The notes under the pieces were generated by a model. The model had not been told where the DNA came from, ran no database searches, and saw only the letters and a list, made by a program, of their open reading frames with translations. Shown here piece after piece: positions 12,229 to 24,855 of a stretch of DNA of 64,000 nt. The DNA is taken from contig JAJVDF010000016.1 in NCBI GenBank assembly GCA_022410635.1, positions 83,396 through 147,395 of the forward strand, in the 5' to 3' direction. Each line of letters opens with the position of its first letter. Within the stretch, counting starts at the first letter, position 1. This stretch comes from Tretioscincus oriximinensis (lineage: Eukaryota; Chordata; Lepidosauria; Squamata; Gymnophthalmidae). A program made the translations under genes and the position numbers.

Positions 12229-12639
12229 GGGTGGAGCCACACAGGGGGGGAGGAGAGACAAAAGTCCACAGTCTACAAATGATTGAGGATTTCGCTAGGA
12301 AAAGGGGGGGAATGGGGATATACCTTTCTCCAGAGACGCAAGGAGAAGGTGCGTGGTGGTGAGAAGGAAGGAAGGAGACTGATCTGTGCATGCCCAGCCA
12401 GCCCCCGCTCTCTCACTTGCTTTTTGTTGCCTGATCTCCCGTCGTCGGTGTGCAAGTGGCTCAAATTACAAAAAGAAGCAGCGACAACGTAATTTCACCA
12501 GGAACTGCGAAGCAGAAACCTGTGCTGTGCGTCTAGAGCGATGCTGCAGCACTTCTGAGCCCTTTTTATGGTAACACAGTCGGAATGATGGGCTTTGGCT
12601 TCATAGTCTTTCGCGCGTTGAGGCAATGTGTTTGCAGCC
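12229..12639. mobile_element. Inverted-repeat element, subfamily shared with 39.9 and 59.3 kb
   Basis: The left end gggtggagccacac and the inward-read right end ggctgcaaacacattg are divergent inverted repeats. The right half (about 12395-12639) matches 40130-40362 closely: ctctcacttgctttttgttg, tttcaccaggaactg, gaagcagaaacctgtg, tttttatggtaacac. It also matches 59630-59804 more weakly. Flanks are tta on the left and ttt on the right, so the duplication is imperfect. No transposase is encoded. Homology of the right half is solid; the left border is less certain. Confidence 0.6.
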
Positions 12640-13424
12640 TTTGTTTCTTTTTCTTCCTTTTGATTTATTGTTACTGTTATTGTTAATTTTCTTTGTTTCT
12701 TTTTCTTTCTTTTTTATGCTTGCTTGTTTCTGCTTCTGACATTATTTGTGTGTGTGTCCTTAAAAAAGAAAGAAAGAGCAAAATTAGTTATGTCTATTTT
12801 TCAGATGTCATTGTGGGTCTAACTGATAAAAAAAGTAGACAATAATATCATAACATATTTCAAAATTGCTATAGGCAGCAATATGCATTATTGGATGGCA
12901 ATTATCCAGAAAAAAACTTTCTTTGCGGAAAACCAAGCAAGACCAAACCATCTACATGCCTTAAGAGGCTTTCCTGGGTGAAGTTAGTTCCACTGGCAGC
13001 ACTTGATGATTTGCATTTTCAGATTTCTCAGAACTCACTTTTCTAAGTAACCATATATCTTTCTTGAACTTTTACCTCTATAATATCCCACTTTTGGCTT
13101 ATAAAATGAAGAACAATTACTTGTGATTTCGCTAATGCATTCTATCACTCTGAAGATAAATATAAAACTATATTAAATTTTTTGGTGTGGATGAACCCAA
13201 AGAGAACAGGCCATAATATAATATTTCTATAGATTAGTAAATTTCATAATGACATGTCTGTATTGATTTGTTCAGAGAAATTTCAGAAAAAAATGAAAAT
13301 AATTGAGATTGTGATGGTTATGATAAAGCATTTCTTTGCCTAATAATTCTTTGTTCCAAACATAGAAATGAAAACCTAAACTGCAAATGAAATATAAATC
13401 AAGTGATTAATTAACCTTCACTTT
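12640..13424. other. Non-coding, T-rich start
   Basis: A T-rich patch with tttctttttcttcc-like runs at 12641-12720, then ordinary A+T-rich sequence. No gene. Confidence 0.5.
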
Positions 13425-13855
13425 GGCTGTGGGTGTGCACTTGACATTTACTTACCTGGTTCTTGGCACGACGTTCCATCATCTTTGCTGCCTAACCATG
13501 TGCATTTATGAAGGTTTCGCTAGGCTTTGCCATGCTTCTGAAAACGTGCTGCAATAGAAATCTATCTTTTCTGAATGCATGACTAAATGAATACGTCCTC
13601 CATTTTAAAGCTGCCTGCAGCCCTGTTGTCTGTTGCACCATCGTGAGGAGATGAACAACCTGAGAAGATGTCAGGCTTCAGGATCATAGCTGATTGGGCA
13701 TGTGCAGCTATATCCTTCTTGTTTCCCGTGTTCTTCTTATCAGCCTCACCCCAACTGTATACAGATTCCAAGGTAAATATGTCCCCTCTAAATCCCTTTT
13801 AGATTGTGGATTTCATTCGGTTTCCCTCACAGTGCGCACAGGACCAAACACAGCC
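13425..13855. mobile_element. Possible GGCTGCAT-family element
   Basis: ggctgtgggtgtgcac at the left and, read inward, ggctgtgtttggtcctgtgc at the right share the first bases, as in other family members. No matching flanking triplet was found and the interior has no copy elsewhere in the window, so this is tentative. Confidence 0.3.
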
Positions 13856-15448
13856 AACTGTGAAAGAACAGGCCTCATCTGGCGACAATAATAAAACTTT
13901 GTTAAAGAAATTATAACTTATATGAGGTATTTAACTTGCAGATAAATTTCCCTAGAAGATAGACTTTTGAAAGTAGTGTGATAAAAGAGATTATCAATGT
14001 TATTGTTACAGGTATCCCAGAAGATCTATAATAGATTTTTTTTCTCAAATGTTTCACTGATTAATTTCCCATGACATTTATTGCATAAGGTATTGATCAT
14101 GAAATTGTTCATTACTAGCTTCTTGTTGTTCAGGTAGCTTCTTTAAAGACTAGCAAATTTGGGAAGACAGGTTTTTATTAACTACAGTCAATACCAACAG
14201 ATATATGTGGTATTACCCGAGACAGATTTCAGGAGAATGATAAAGAAGGATATCAGATAAAAATGAAATAAAAATGAATACATAACTCATGTAGTTTGTG
14301 CCACAATTATTCTTTATAGCAGTCATAAACCTTTCTGTTTATCTAGTAGATGGCAAGCATGGTTATCCCTTTGTAAAGAAAACTGCCATAAGGAAACCAA
14401 TACTTTAATTTTAAATGAATGTATTACCCATTTACCCTGTAGTCTCACTGCAGTGATTTCATTGACACATGTGCAGTGTTCTTGGCAATAGCAAAAAGAA
14501 TTGGATTGCTATCAGCACCTTCCAATCAGGTCTACCAGTGGACCAGGCTTAGAATTTGGGATTATAAAAATGCTGGCTCAGTATAACAAACAGAATAGAA
14601 TTACCTTGTGATTTAGATGGGCCAGGATCCTCAGGGAGACTACATTTTGCCACTACAATTTGGGTGACTCCAAAAATGGTTTCATGCTAAATCAGAACAT
14701 GCTAAACGAACACATGGAATTTACACACAACTCCCTGGGACACTCCCTTGTGAATAGATTGTGATAAACCTATTTAAAGACATCTATGGCGGTCCCAGTC
14801 TAGTGCCCCTTCTGCACTAAACCTTATTTTTTATTATTCCCTGAAATATTGATTTGCTATTTCTATTAGATGCAGACTATGGAAGGCCCCTGTTGCTGTC
14901 TGCACTTGCACGTTGAAAAGGCCTCAGTGGACTGATTTAGCAGGAGAAGCCGCATTTAAGTTTTATCAAATACCATTGCCATAATAGATCTTTCTAGGGT
15001 TCTGAGTCTATCTATACCTAAGGGCAAATATGCCTGACTGGTTTACTGGATCTGCAAGTGTATATGAGGCCACATTGAAACTGCACTGGCATGGTGAAGG
15101 AATGCTCCCAATATGCTTTCTGCTCTGGCATAATGGCTATTGCACAAGTGCCTTAAATTTTAATTCATTAAATTCGCTTTCACAGTGAAATTATACCTCA
15201 AAAATTGGTTAGCCATTTTGAACTATCTAGACTAGACTGTGTTCCATCCAGTGTGTTTGTGATCAGGGCATGTTACCAGGACACATGACTCTAGGCTTGC
15301 TCTCTAGCANTTGACTGGCAAGAGGGTAGGGGCACCATAATCTTTTCTCTACTATCCCTATGTAAGTGTTCCAGTTGCCTCACCTGGCATATGATGCATT
15401 TTGAAAAAGTAGCTAAAAATACACTGCTTTGTGTATTATACTAAATAC
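13856..15448. other. Non-coding stretch
   Basis: No gene or named repeat seen. Confidence 0.5.
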
Positions 15449-15451
15449 TTA

Positions 15452-15923
15452 GGCTGCATGCACATGACAACCTAAAAACTATGCAAAGCTATATTCTGGA
15501 ATATAGCAATCACGTGTCTGTGCACACTGCCGTTATATTCTCACGATAGGTATACTGCACTGTGATCAATGAGCGATCAGGAGAGATGACAGGCTCAAGT
15601 GCAGCTGCCTCCTGAAGTTGCTTCGGGGGAATCTCTCCGCCTTTTCCTCTCATCCCAGTCAGACTCCTGCCTGCTTTCAGAGCCTGCTGCTGCATGGAGA
15701 TCAGCTTGTGATGAGCAGAATAGACATCATTGCTGTTGTCGCTTTGCCTAAACTGCGAGAAGTTGGAGGTTCTCTGGAGCGATGCCGGGATAGCCCAGCA
15801 TTAGTTTACTGCAGGAAAAGACACATTTATTGTAGGTCGATTGCTGATAATCACTTAACACGTGTGGCAAATGTTCCTCATAGCGCTCCGATCCAGGGAG
15901 AAATATGCTGTATGCACGTAGCC
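15452..15923. mobile_element. GGCTGCAT-family inverted-repeat element
   Basis: Left end ggctgcatgcacatga; right end, read inward, ggctacgtgcatac. Both sides are flanked by tta (15449-15451 and 15924-15926), a clean 3-bp duplication. A perfect palindrome gctatattc/tgg/aatatagc-like core lies at about 15489-15508, and the same subterminal block, reversed, recurs at 57.4 and 58.5 kb. The 472-bp interior encodes nothing recognised, so it would depend on a transposase from elsewhere. Confidence 0.7.
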
Positions 15924-15926
15924 TTA

Positions 15927-18556
15927 GTGCCTGTAAATGNTATTACTTCCACTACTATTATCTTCACTGTTTTCTAGTTCAAAAATAGTATTTTATTTTT
16001 TTTGTCTAATCTGCTAGGTTTTTCAGAAAGGATGGTGAACTGGAATCAAATACAGCTTGTTAAGTTGATTGCAATAACAATATGAAGAAAGAGGCATACT
16101 TAATTGCTTTACCATTTCTGTAAATTAAGTCAGGACAGCTTTCCGAGACATATTATTTAACTGAATAAAATAAAAAAACAAAACAAAACATGTTGACATA
16201 AGTCTTTTTAAAGAGAAAAATCAATTACAAGATCACAGTCATTTTCATATAAATACTTGCTTCCTTTCTGACAATATAATCTGGAATTTATCACAGCAAA
16301 GAAGTTAACTTTGGCTGCATTCTCTACTGCTATAATAGTTACATTATGAACAATCCACCCCAACACGTTCACCCAGTTTCAGCAAACCGTTCACTACAAT
16401 CCCTCGTTGCCACAGGTTTTACAGGCGGTACCTCTTTTCTGACAATTGCAGAGTAGGTAGAAGCAGCGAGAACTTGGTGAGAACCCCAGGCATAACAGGT
16501 GCTTTTCATTTACTTCCTGAAGGAAGTATGAGGAGACGGGAAGAGTAGCCATCCAGGAGCCTGCTCACATAACATGTAGAGAGGCTTCCAGATATCCAAT
16601 GTGACAAGACTACATTTCTTTGTCCAATACATTCTTGCCATTGTAACACAGTTTTACACGTACCTGGGGGCAGAATTGCAATTGGTTTTGCCCAAAATAA
16701 AGGAAATTCTGCAATTAAGCAACTCATGTGGATATTGCCTTTGATACCAATAAATCTTAAATATCTTTTGACTCATTTCATCTAATCAGAATATGCCTCC
16801 AACACCTGCACTAGTTATTAATTAGTCTTAATCTCACTTAGCTATTGAGATTATGAAAGATTGGATGTATTCAGGATGGTCTGACTGTAATGTTTGTAAC
16901 TCAATGGATAGTTAAAAAGCTTCCCTACCTCCTTTACCATTTTGTCTCTCATAAATCTACATGCTCAGTAAAAGATATACGATATCTGTTTCTCTTCAAA
17001 GCGTCCTGGGATGACAAGATTGCACCTACATTCCCAGCCTTGACCAGCAGCGACACTAGAAATTGACTTACCCTCCATGGTAATGCCTGTGTCTGCACAA
17101 AAGTCCCACCCTGAATTTCATCAACATTACATACTTTCTCATCTAAGGGCAAAATGCTTTTGTACAATCTCTCCACTGCTGAAGCAGCAAGAACCACCAT
17201 TGTCCAGCTCCTACCTAATACTGTGACTCCACACTCTTCCAAAACAGTATTTATAATGTAGTGGGCATTCTATCATTAGAGAAGTGCAAACTTCATTTGT
17301 GTTCAAAAATTCAATTGAGTCAAATTGAATATGCAAAAAATTGATTAAAGAAGGGCTGGGTTAAGAAAGGGTGAATAATATGTTTGAAAGGTGAATTTCA
17401 GTTGCATTTGCCTCACTAGGTTGTTATATAAAGTAGCAGACTGTGAATTTCAAAGCTGATTATCCAAATTATTGCTTTTATGGGAAACCCAGTATTGAAT
17501 TGGCATACAGCAGGGAAGAGAGTCAGAGGAATCTGATAATGACAGCAAACAGAGGAAGGCAGCATTTGAGAGGAGGAACACTGGACTGCCTCTTGACAAA
17601 AGCAAACAAAATGGTTGACAGTAGAGTGTGTCACATGTCAGGAGATGACAGAACGATAAAACTTAGAATATACTGTAAAGATATGTACGTGGGGTGTTAA
17701 TCTGATTTTGGGGAAATTCTGAAATAAACACTTGCAGTACACAAACAACCCAAACCATTTTCCTACTTGTAAACTGTTTAATCAAACAGCTCACATTTAC
17801 CTTGCTTTTGCCATTGAACTTTTGCCATTGCTTTTTTTCCATGAAGGAATGGTATCTATTTGTTTACATGTACATTTGAATGTAAATACACTACTGTTGA
17901 AATAATTGCTTTACTAGCATGTTAAATAAGTGGCTTTTGTTTTGCTTTTTGTTCATGGACATTCCAACTGCCTCTTCTAAACAACTCCTGTAACACTTTT
18001 TTAATGCATACTATAAAAGCAAAATTTGAAAATATTGTAAAGGACAGAAAATTCAGACTGAATAAAGAAAAAGATGAAAATATTGACTATATCATTTGCC
18101 TTATGCAACATGATCACAAAGGTAGGATATAAGAAGTGACATGATAAAGTCAGTCTCNGCAATGTAACAATGGAATTTATACAAAACCCACATTAACCCC
18201 AATTTTTCATGAGTTAGTGAAGTGCTGTATTTGAAAGCACAATGAAAGAAATGTCATGATTGCCACCAAATAGCTTCCTGCTCTATTTCAGAGGAAGGAA
18301 TGATCTGATTTCCTTCCACTGAAGAAAGTAAAATTGTGTCCTCACAAAATGGTGATTCTGTTGACAATTTTTTCTGCAGATGAGATGTATAGGTTGAGAC
18401 CCAATATAACTGGAAGATATGACAATGATAGTTACAATTATTAGTGCAGTAATGAAAATATTTAGGCGTCTAGGTACAATAGCAATTCTGCAGCTCCATC
18501 AGCATCAGTACTTTGAGCTAGTCTCCTTCTATTAGTTGATTTTTAAATTCTTGGCT
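15927..18556. other. Non-coding stretch
   Basis: No supported gene; the frames at 16506-16727, 16949-17242 and 17416-17700 have no family resemblance. Confidence 0.5.
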
Positions 18557-18730
18557 GAAGTGATTACATCTGTTCTTTGTAATTTTTTTATTATTATTTT
18601 TTAATATTTTTTTATTGATTTTGATAAATNGATCCATTTCTATTACATATATTGACATTACAATCCTTTCCATTCCCCCCACCTCCCTCCTCCCTCCAGG
18701 TCTTATTTCCTATAGAAGTGATTACATCTG
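18557..18730 (-). mobile_element. Truncated L1-like tail with 16-bp target-site duplication
   Basis: A direct repeat gaagtgattacatctg occurs at 18557-18572 and 18715-18730. Between them lies a T-rich start (aattttttta ttattatttt) followed by ttttattgattttgataaat and a C-rich run (cccccacctccctcctccct), which is how a minus-strand L1 3' end with its poly-A tail and C/G-rich 3' UTR looks. Only about 142 bp were inserted. The duplication is exact, so the insertion is well supported; the L1 label rests on the tail and on the size of the duplication. Confidence 0.7.
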
Positions 18731-21700
18731 GTGGACATAAAAAAAGTATCACATACCAAAGTGAGATATCTGAAGAGAGCTAAAGCCATGAACACCGATG
18801 TATTACATTAATGATAAATTTAGCTCAGTAAATTTAACTTTCAATTTATTGATGTAAATAGTAAAAAGTCATTGTAATTTTTTTTCTGAAAAGCCACTGT
18901 GAGTTTTATAGATTTCTAAAATAATGTAGGGGTTTTTATATAAAATATTGACACATGAGAGCACNTGTGTGCATAAGTATTCCAGAACATTTTGGAAAAT
19001 CACAGGTTTTGGTAAGCTTGTCTCAAACTATCCTGATGCAAATCATAACAATAAATGACACAATGATCTTTAAAAGTGGCAACTTAACTGACTTCAGCAG
19101 CAAATGCTCTAGATCAGGACTGGCCAAATTTCATTCATGAGATGTTGTTGACGTACAACAGAAACTGCAACTGCACAGTTGAATACTAACCAGTAGGAAC
19201 AGTGATAAGGAGTAACACNCATTGGAATTCATCAATGGATTGTGTCTTAGCCATATCAGCTTTTGATATTAATGCTTTATCCATACAGGACGTTGACACT
19301 TTGAGAGTTTAGTTGAGTGCTTTGAATAAATCTGAATACCAGTAATAACACAGAATAAGAATTCAAATTACATCAAATCACATCCTTATATATGCATTGA
19401 TGAACAAATTTAATACACAGCACAGCATTGCATAAAAATAATTAAAATAATTTATAAACGTGCTTTGGTTTAGAAATGTCAAGTTCTTATTTTTTAGAAA
19501 ATAATATACATTTAACTTACCTGATTACCTTGTGTTCAGAATTATAGTCTTCATTTTGTGATTATTATTTTCTTCAAAACAGTGACCGCAACGCCCAGGG
19601 ACAATAGGGCAAAATGGCACTTTAGCTTTTAAATGAATCCATGTGCCCCCAAAGTAGCATCCCATATGTCACACCACCTGCCCTGCATGTTTGAACTTGA
19701 AACTTCATGAGTGAAGATGGAATTTCTATGTGGGTTAATTTTTTTATGTTCTCAAGTCACCTCATTTTGGCGACTCAGAGCTTCTGGTGTGGAGATTTTC
19801 AAATGTCAAATGCAAATATAAACTGGATCAGCACAGCATTAAAGCCCCTTAACTGGCATCGAGCAGAATATTGCCTTTAAATGTTAATGAAACTGTTGTA
19901 ATTACTCAAGCTACCAAAACAACTCAGCAGCCAGAGTTCACAGCTGTAGCCCATTACTTGTAAATTACTGGCACAGGCATTGTGACAGCAGAGAGACAGA
20001 GTTGTCTGAGGAAATTTCCCAAATATGCTTTGCTTTTAACCAAGTAGTAGAGGATATTAAAGAAAATGAATTAATTTGTTGGACATGTCACTGAAGAGAA
20101 AGCTTTTCTCTCCCTCCCTCTTTCCCCCCCTCCTCCGTCTCTCTTTCTCTGGCTTAGCAAAGTCATCACAACATTGAAGAATAGGGCAAGATATAAGCTC
20201 AATAAATCACCCTTTTCTTTTAGACAATCTTCCCTGTGAAGAGTATAATCCTAAACACTCTGACCTGGAGATAAGTCACATCAAACTTTGTAGGACACTT
20301 CTGAATAAAACAAAACATGTGTAGGATTGCAATGGGTACAGGATTCCCTCCCTCAATGCTGAATATTTTTCAAGTGAACAAGTACTTCAGAAGAAGCTAC
20401 ACACTAGTTCTTTTTTTTATTGGATTTGCTGCTGCTTTTTGATGAGCAGGCTGAAACTGAAAGGAAAACTAGGTCATCACAGAAACAAGTTTATCTAAGA
20501 CTGAATGGGCAGGGAATCCTAGCACCATGTGAAAATATGTGGGTAGGAAAGAAGACGTGATGTCTATGTTAAGGCAAAGAACTGGCACCTTGATTCTTTG
20601 ATCTGTGAACTGTGTCAGACTTGAAGCAATTGAAGTTGTAGCTTTTCCCCCCTGTGTCTCCGTCCCCCTCAAAACAATTCCACACATAAAACTTTGTAAT
20701 CTGGCAGCACATTTCACAAGGTTAATATGNAAAATTCTTCAACCTGTGCGTTTCCCACAGACAGCCAATGGGAGGAGTTCGATACGGCATGATGCAGGCA
20801 GGTTGCGCATGAACACACAGGCGTGTGCTTCAGTCATTTTTGGAAGCCGGTTAATGGCAGTTACATGTCAAGATCAGTATTGGAGCTGAACATGGAATTG
20901 GCAAATCCTCTTATTTCGCTTTCAGTTGACATTGAAGATAACACTAGCCAAGCTTGGACCTTTCTTTCATGGAATAAGCTTTCTCAAGCTGCCATGCTCT
21001 GTTGCGTTGGAGGTGCGTGAGCAAACAGATCTCAAGGAAGAAGATTTCCGGGAACTGCAAATGCCATCAAGGAACATTCGAATCTTTATTCCCTCATGTG
21101 CTTTAGATAAATCTACTTGAAGGAACCAGATCAAGATCTATGTAAGCCACAAACTGTTTTGAAATTTTATTTATAATACGTTCCATACTGATAATTTAGT
21201 CTGTCTTTATATCTGTCTTTATGTTATATCCATTCAGAGTATGCTTTGAAATAGGCTTATGCCTTTCCTTAAAGTGTTTAAGAAAACACTTTTTCACATT
21301 AACACTTTTCTTCCATGAAACCTTTAATATATACTCTGTATGGGGTATATTAGACCTGCTGGTGGTAAGATGGACCTTCGCTTTCAGAAGCGTTTCTTTT
21401 GTTGAAACACAATGGATTTGAGTCTATCAAATTTTCAAAGGCAGAAGAAATAGTTTGAGTAAATCCATACTTAGGGATCTGTTTGTAGAGCTATTCTGAT
21501 CATTTTATATCAAATCCCCNACCCCCAAATAGCAATTGAGGCAAAAGAACACACGGCAAATCAAAATTTTAGGGTGTTCTGGCTCATTCCTTTGCCCCTC
21601 AAAACTAATGATGAGTAACAGACCATTAACAAAAGGTTTATGGCTAATTATTTTAGAATACATTTCTCATTCTTTGTACTGAGAAAGAATTGCAAAGACA

Positions 21701-23123
21701 AAGGAAGTTTCATTGTACACAATAGCTAACTTGTCATTGTTTCCAAGAACAGGAATTTTATAGATTTGATTATGAGATATTTACACCAAAATATAAGACA
21801 GTGGATCTAATGAAAATCTCAGGTAAAAAAAGTAGCTCATTGACCAGTTCTCCTAAGACATATTTGTGTGCGTGTGTGTGTATCTGTAAGCAAATCAATT
21901 GATGTGTACTATTTATTGTTACAGAATGCCATCTTACACATAATGAAAAGATGGCTTTCCATATGAATCATAAAATAATAAAATTGTGATGCAATACAAT
22001 TAACAGTTTTAGTTAAGATAGTCATGAGGGGGCACAATTCAATTCTTCCGTATTTGAATTACTTACTGATGAGTTCCATATGACTAATATTATTCAGTAC
22101 AGTTTGGGTTCCCACCCACCCCTTCCCTCCCCCATGAGTAATAAGGTACAATCATAACTAGTATCTCTTTATCTCATTTGGGTTCCCATATATTACAACA
22201 ATGGTCCATTGTTTCAGTTTTTTAAAATCAGACATACATTTGAAATCTGTTGTGCAAACATCCTGGCTACAGAATAGTGTGTGTATATGTTTTTAAAATA
22301 GTTTCTGCTATCAGTGTTCTTAAATATAACAAACTCTAATATTTAGTAATAGCTTCATAATCTATTACTAATACACAACCTATTATTATTACACATGGAT
22401 AGTTGAAGTTTCAGTGTGTTCAAAATTCACAATCTTCTGAGTAACAAGTTATCAAGCNTCTATTCAATATCCAAACACTCCAAAAATTGTTCTGCTATGT
22501 CATCTCTCTGAAAATATTTTGTAATATGATTGCTTGAGTTTTGCTTATGGATACAGGAAACATTTGTTCAAATTCCTGTCTNTTCACAGAATGTACTGGA
22601 TCATCTTTCATTTGTGATTTTTATCTCGCTACCCTTCATGACATTTGGCTTCATATGCATCACCAGGATATGCTTATTACAAGCCTTTTCAAGGAAGTAT
22701 GATAGATCAGAGAAACACATATTAGTGTTTTATGCAAAGTTGATTAGATTGTCCATCAGATAGTACTGACTTGCAACAATCATGAGATCCTACAAGAGTT
22801 ACAAGAAATTGTGAAAACTGCCACAGTTAAAAAAAAATTGGAAGACAATATTTAGTTACTCCAGGTTAAATAAGTCACTTAAAGTTGTTTATGATAAGTG
22901 CAAATTTGTGACATATTGCAAACCTCAAACGGACTGATCAAACTTTGTATTTTGGCCCTCAGGGTATGAATGGAACTCATTTTTTCATTTCAATTCAGAG
23001 ATAGCTGTGGCTAGAGAAGTCATTGTCATTCCTTAAAAAAATATGTCCTGCTTCAGAGGCTTACTTTCTGAAATTGTTTAGAAAGTAAACCTTATAGGTC
23101 TTTTATGCAGAGTAATACTGTTC
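18731..23123. other. Long non-coding stretch
   Basis: No gene or named element. It contains a pyrimidine-rich run at 20107-20152 and a short (TG)n run at 21864-21880. Confidence 0.5.
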
Positions 23124-23631
23124 AAGAAAGTCCAGCAAAAGAGCTAGCAGCACTTTGAAACTAACTAGAGAAAAGTGGTTGGCATAAGCTTTCGTAGACA
23201 GGTCTACTTCTTCAGATGCTGAGGGACTAATGTCAGGGTCAGGTATTTATAGGAAAATGTGTATGGGAGAAGACAAAGCATATGCAACTGTAGTGAGGTG
23301 TTGAATTGCAGGTTAGAAAAACAGGTAAACAGCAGGAATTAATCTCCTTGTGTGAAAAAGTCCCTGGGGCAACAAGGGGCAATGTCTAGTAGAGAAACAA
23401 TCAAATACCTAACAGGTTTCATAAAAATGTATAGTTGGCCAGGAAACCATTGTCTCTGTTAAGTCCTTTGTTGATGGCCTGGAACTTGTGAATGTATTCA
23501 AGTTCTGCTGCTTCTCTTTCAAACCTTCCTTTATAGTTTCTTTGTTCAAGAACTGCAGTCCTGAGGTCTGAGAGAGAATGTCCTGGAAGGTTGAAATGTT
23601 CAGCAACTGCTTTCTGTGTGTTTCCTGTTCA
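23124..23631 (-). mobile_element. Penelope-like element (PLE), truncated copy A
   Basis: This block matches 33051-33552 almost base for base and the low-coordinate end of the copy at 41.5 kb. On the minus strand it holds the last part of the GIY-YIG endonuclease frame (the segment with EREAAELEYIHKFQ and LTETMVSWPTIHF in two frames), the 3' untranslated part and the terminal segment with a hammerhead-like core. Homology stops abruptly at about 23631, so the copy lost its reverse transcriptase and the start of the endonuclease. PLEs encode an RT fused to a GIY-YIG nuclease and mobilise by target-primed reverse transcription. Confidence 0.85.
23178..23222 (-). ncRNA. Hammerhead-ribozyme-like core in PLE copy A
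   Basis: Minus-strand letters: CTGAAGA (23209-23215), one extra A, a 5-bp stem gtaga/tctac closed over cctg, then GAAA (23190-23193) and a minimal stem III gc-ttat-gc. The two catalytic boxes are intact. Deviations are the extra A after the first box and a C where the base pairing with the A after GAA is normally U. Helix I pairing is not obvious. Hammerhead motifs are known from PLE terminal repeats; activity here is unproven. Confidence 0.55.
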
Positions 23632-24593
23632 AGAAGTTCAGTAATCTACATTGTATAGATGAAACAAGTAATAATAGGATCAGANCCATACTGAAGACCT
23701 GATGCACATACATCAGTAATAAACTTTTGGGGTTACAATACACCTAATGTGTATAGATATCTTGTAACACATCCACAAAATGCATTATTGTGCTTGAGCA
23801 AATAGGGCCTAAGTGTCTTCTAATTTGCAATTGTGGTAGGCCACATTAGTCAGTACTACATACACTATATTGCCCAAAGTATTTTCTTCACCTACCCACA
23901 CAATTGAATGCAGATATGAGCAAATATTTTGGACAATATAATGTACATACCAGTGTTGTCGCAACAGAGCATTTAAATGTTGTTTGATCTAAGCACACAA
24001 GGGCATGTGTTGACTCTGCATTATTATTTAAGTTCTAGTGTTGTCCAATTTGCTTAATAAAGATGCATATTTCTATAGCTGGTTAAAATCAAATAAATCC
24101 ATTTACTAATCCAGATTTAGCATAAGTGCATAAAGGGTTACAGATCTAGTATATATATATTTCCCAAGATGATGGTGATGGTTTCAGTATTAAATAAACT
24201 AGTTTCACCTGGTGCTTCCAGATTTTCAATTAGAGAATGTTATCAACCCTGTCCCCCTTTCTTTAAAACTAAATTAGCATAATTTCTAGGGATTCATATT
24301 CCTTCTCCAGGGTAATAGGTAGTGAAGAACTTCATTTTTTTACATCTAGTTTCATGAAAAATGAAATCACTTCTTGTCATGCACATCTTGAACAGTATTT
24401 CATCCATTTAGATTACATGTTCCTTCTATTGGTCCCAAGATAGCAGTCTATCTTTTCTCTTAGTCTTGCGGTAATGTCAGAAATGTTAACCTGAAAATAT
24501 TGGCCACTCAGATCTTTCCGCAGGAAAAATGAGCTTACTCATCCTACTTTTCAGTCATTTGATATATTGCCAAAATGCCAGTTCAGTTGATCN
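23632..24593. other. Non-coding stretch
   Basis: Nothing recognised beyond a short ta run near 24153. Confidence 0.5.
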
Positions 24594-24855
24594 AAGAAGA
24601 AGGAGAAGAAAGAGAACTGGTTCTTATATCCTGCTTTTCTCACCTTTCAAAGAGACTCAAAGCGGCTGTGGTGGTTCCCATGTATCTACTTGCAGTCAGT
24701 TGCAATTCCTTGCAATTCATGCTTTCGAATAGTTGGGTTGACTAGAGCTATAGGCTAGTGGAAGGTGTTCATCCCTCTCCACGTCTGACACAGGGCTTCG
24801 AAACCTGATCTCCCAGATGAGAGACGGTTTTCTTAACGACTGAGCTATCCGTGCT
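24594..24855 (-). mobile_element. tRNA-derived SINE, copy 2
   Basis: Same element as at 7.5 kb. The tRNA-like head on the minus strand has its A box within agcacggatagctcagtcgt and its B box as aggtttcgaagccctg (about 24792-24806 on the plus strand). The tail with cctgcttttctcacctttca and the aga/agg purine run is at the low-coordinate side. Relative to copy 1 it lacks about 35 bp in the middle (the aagggtattttgcccg segment). Confidence 0.85.
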
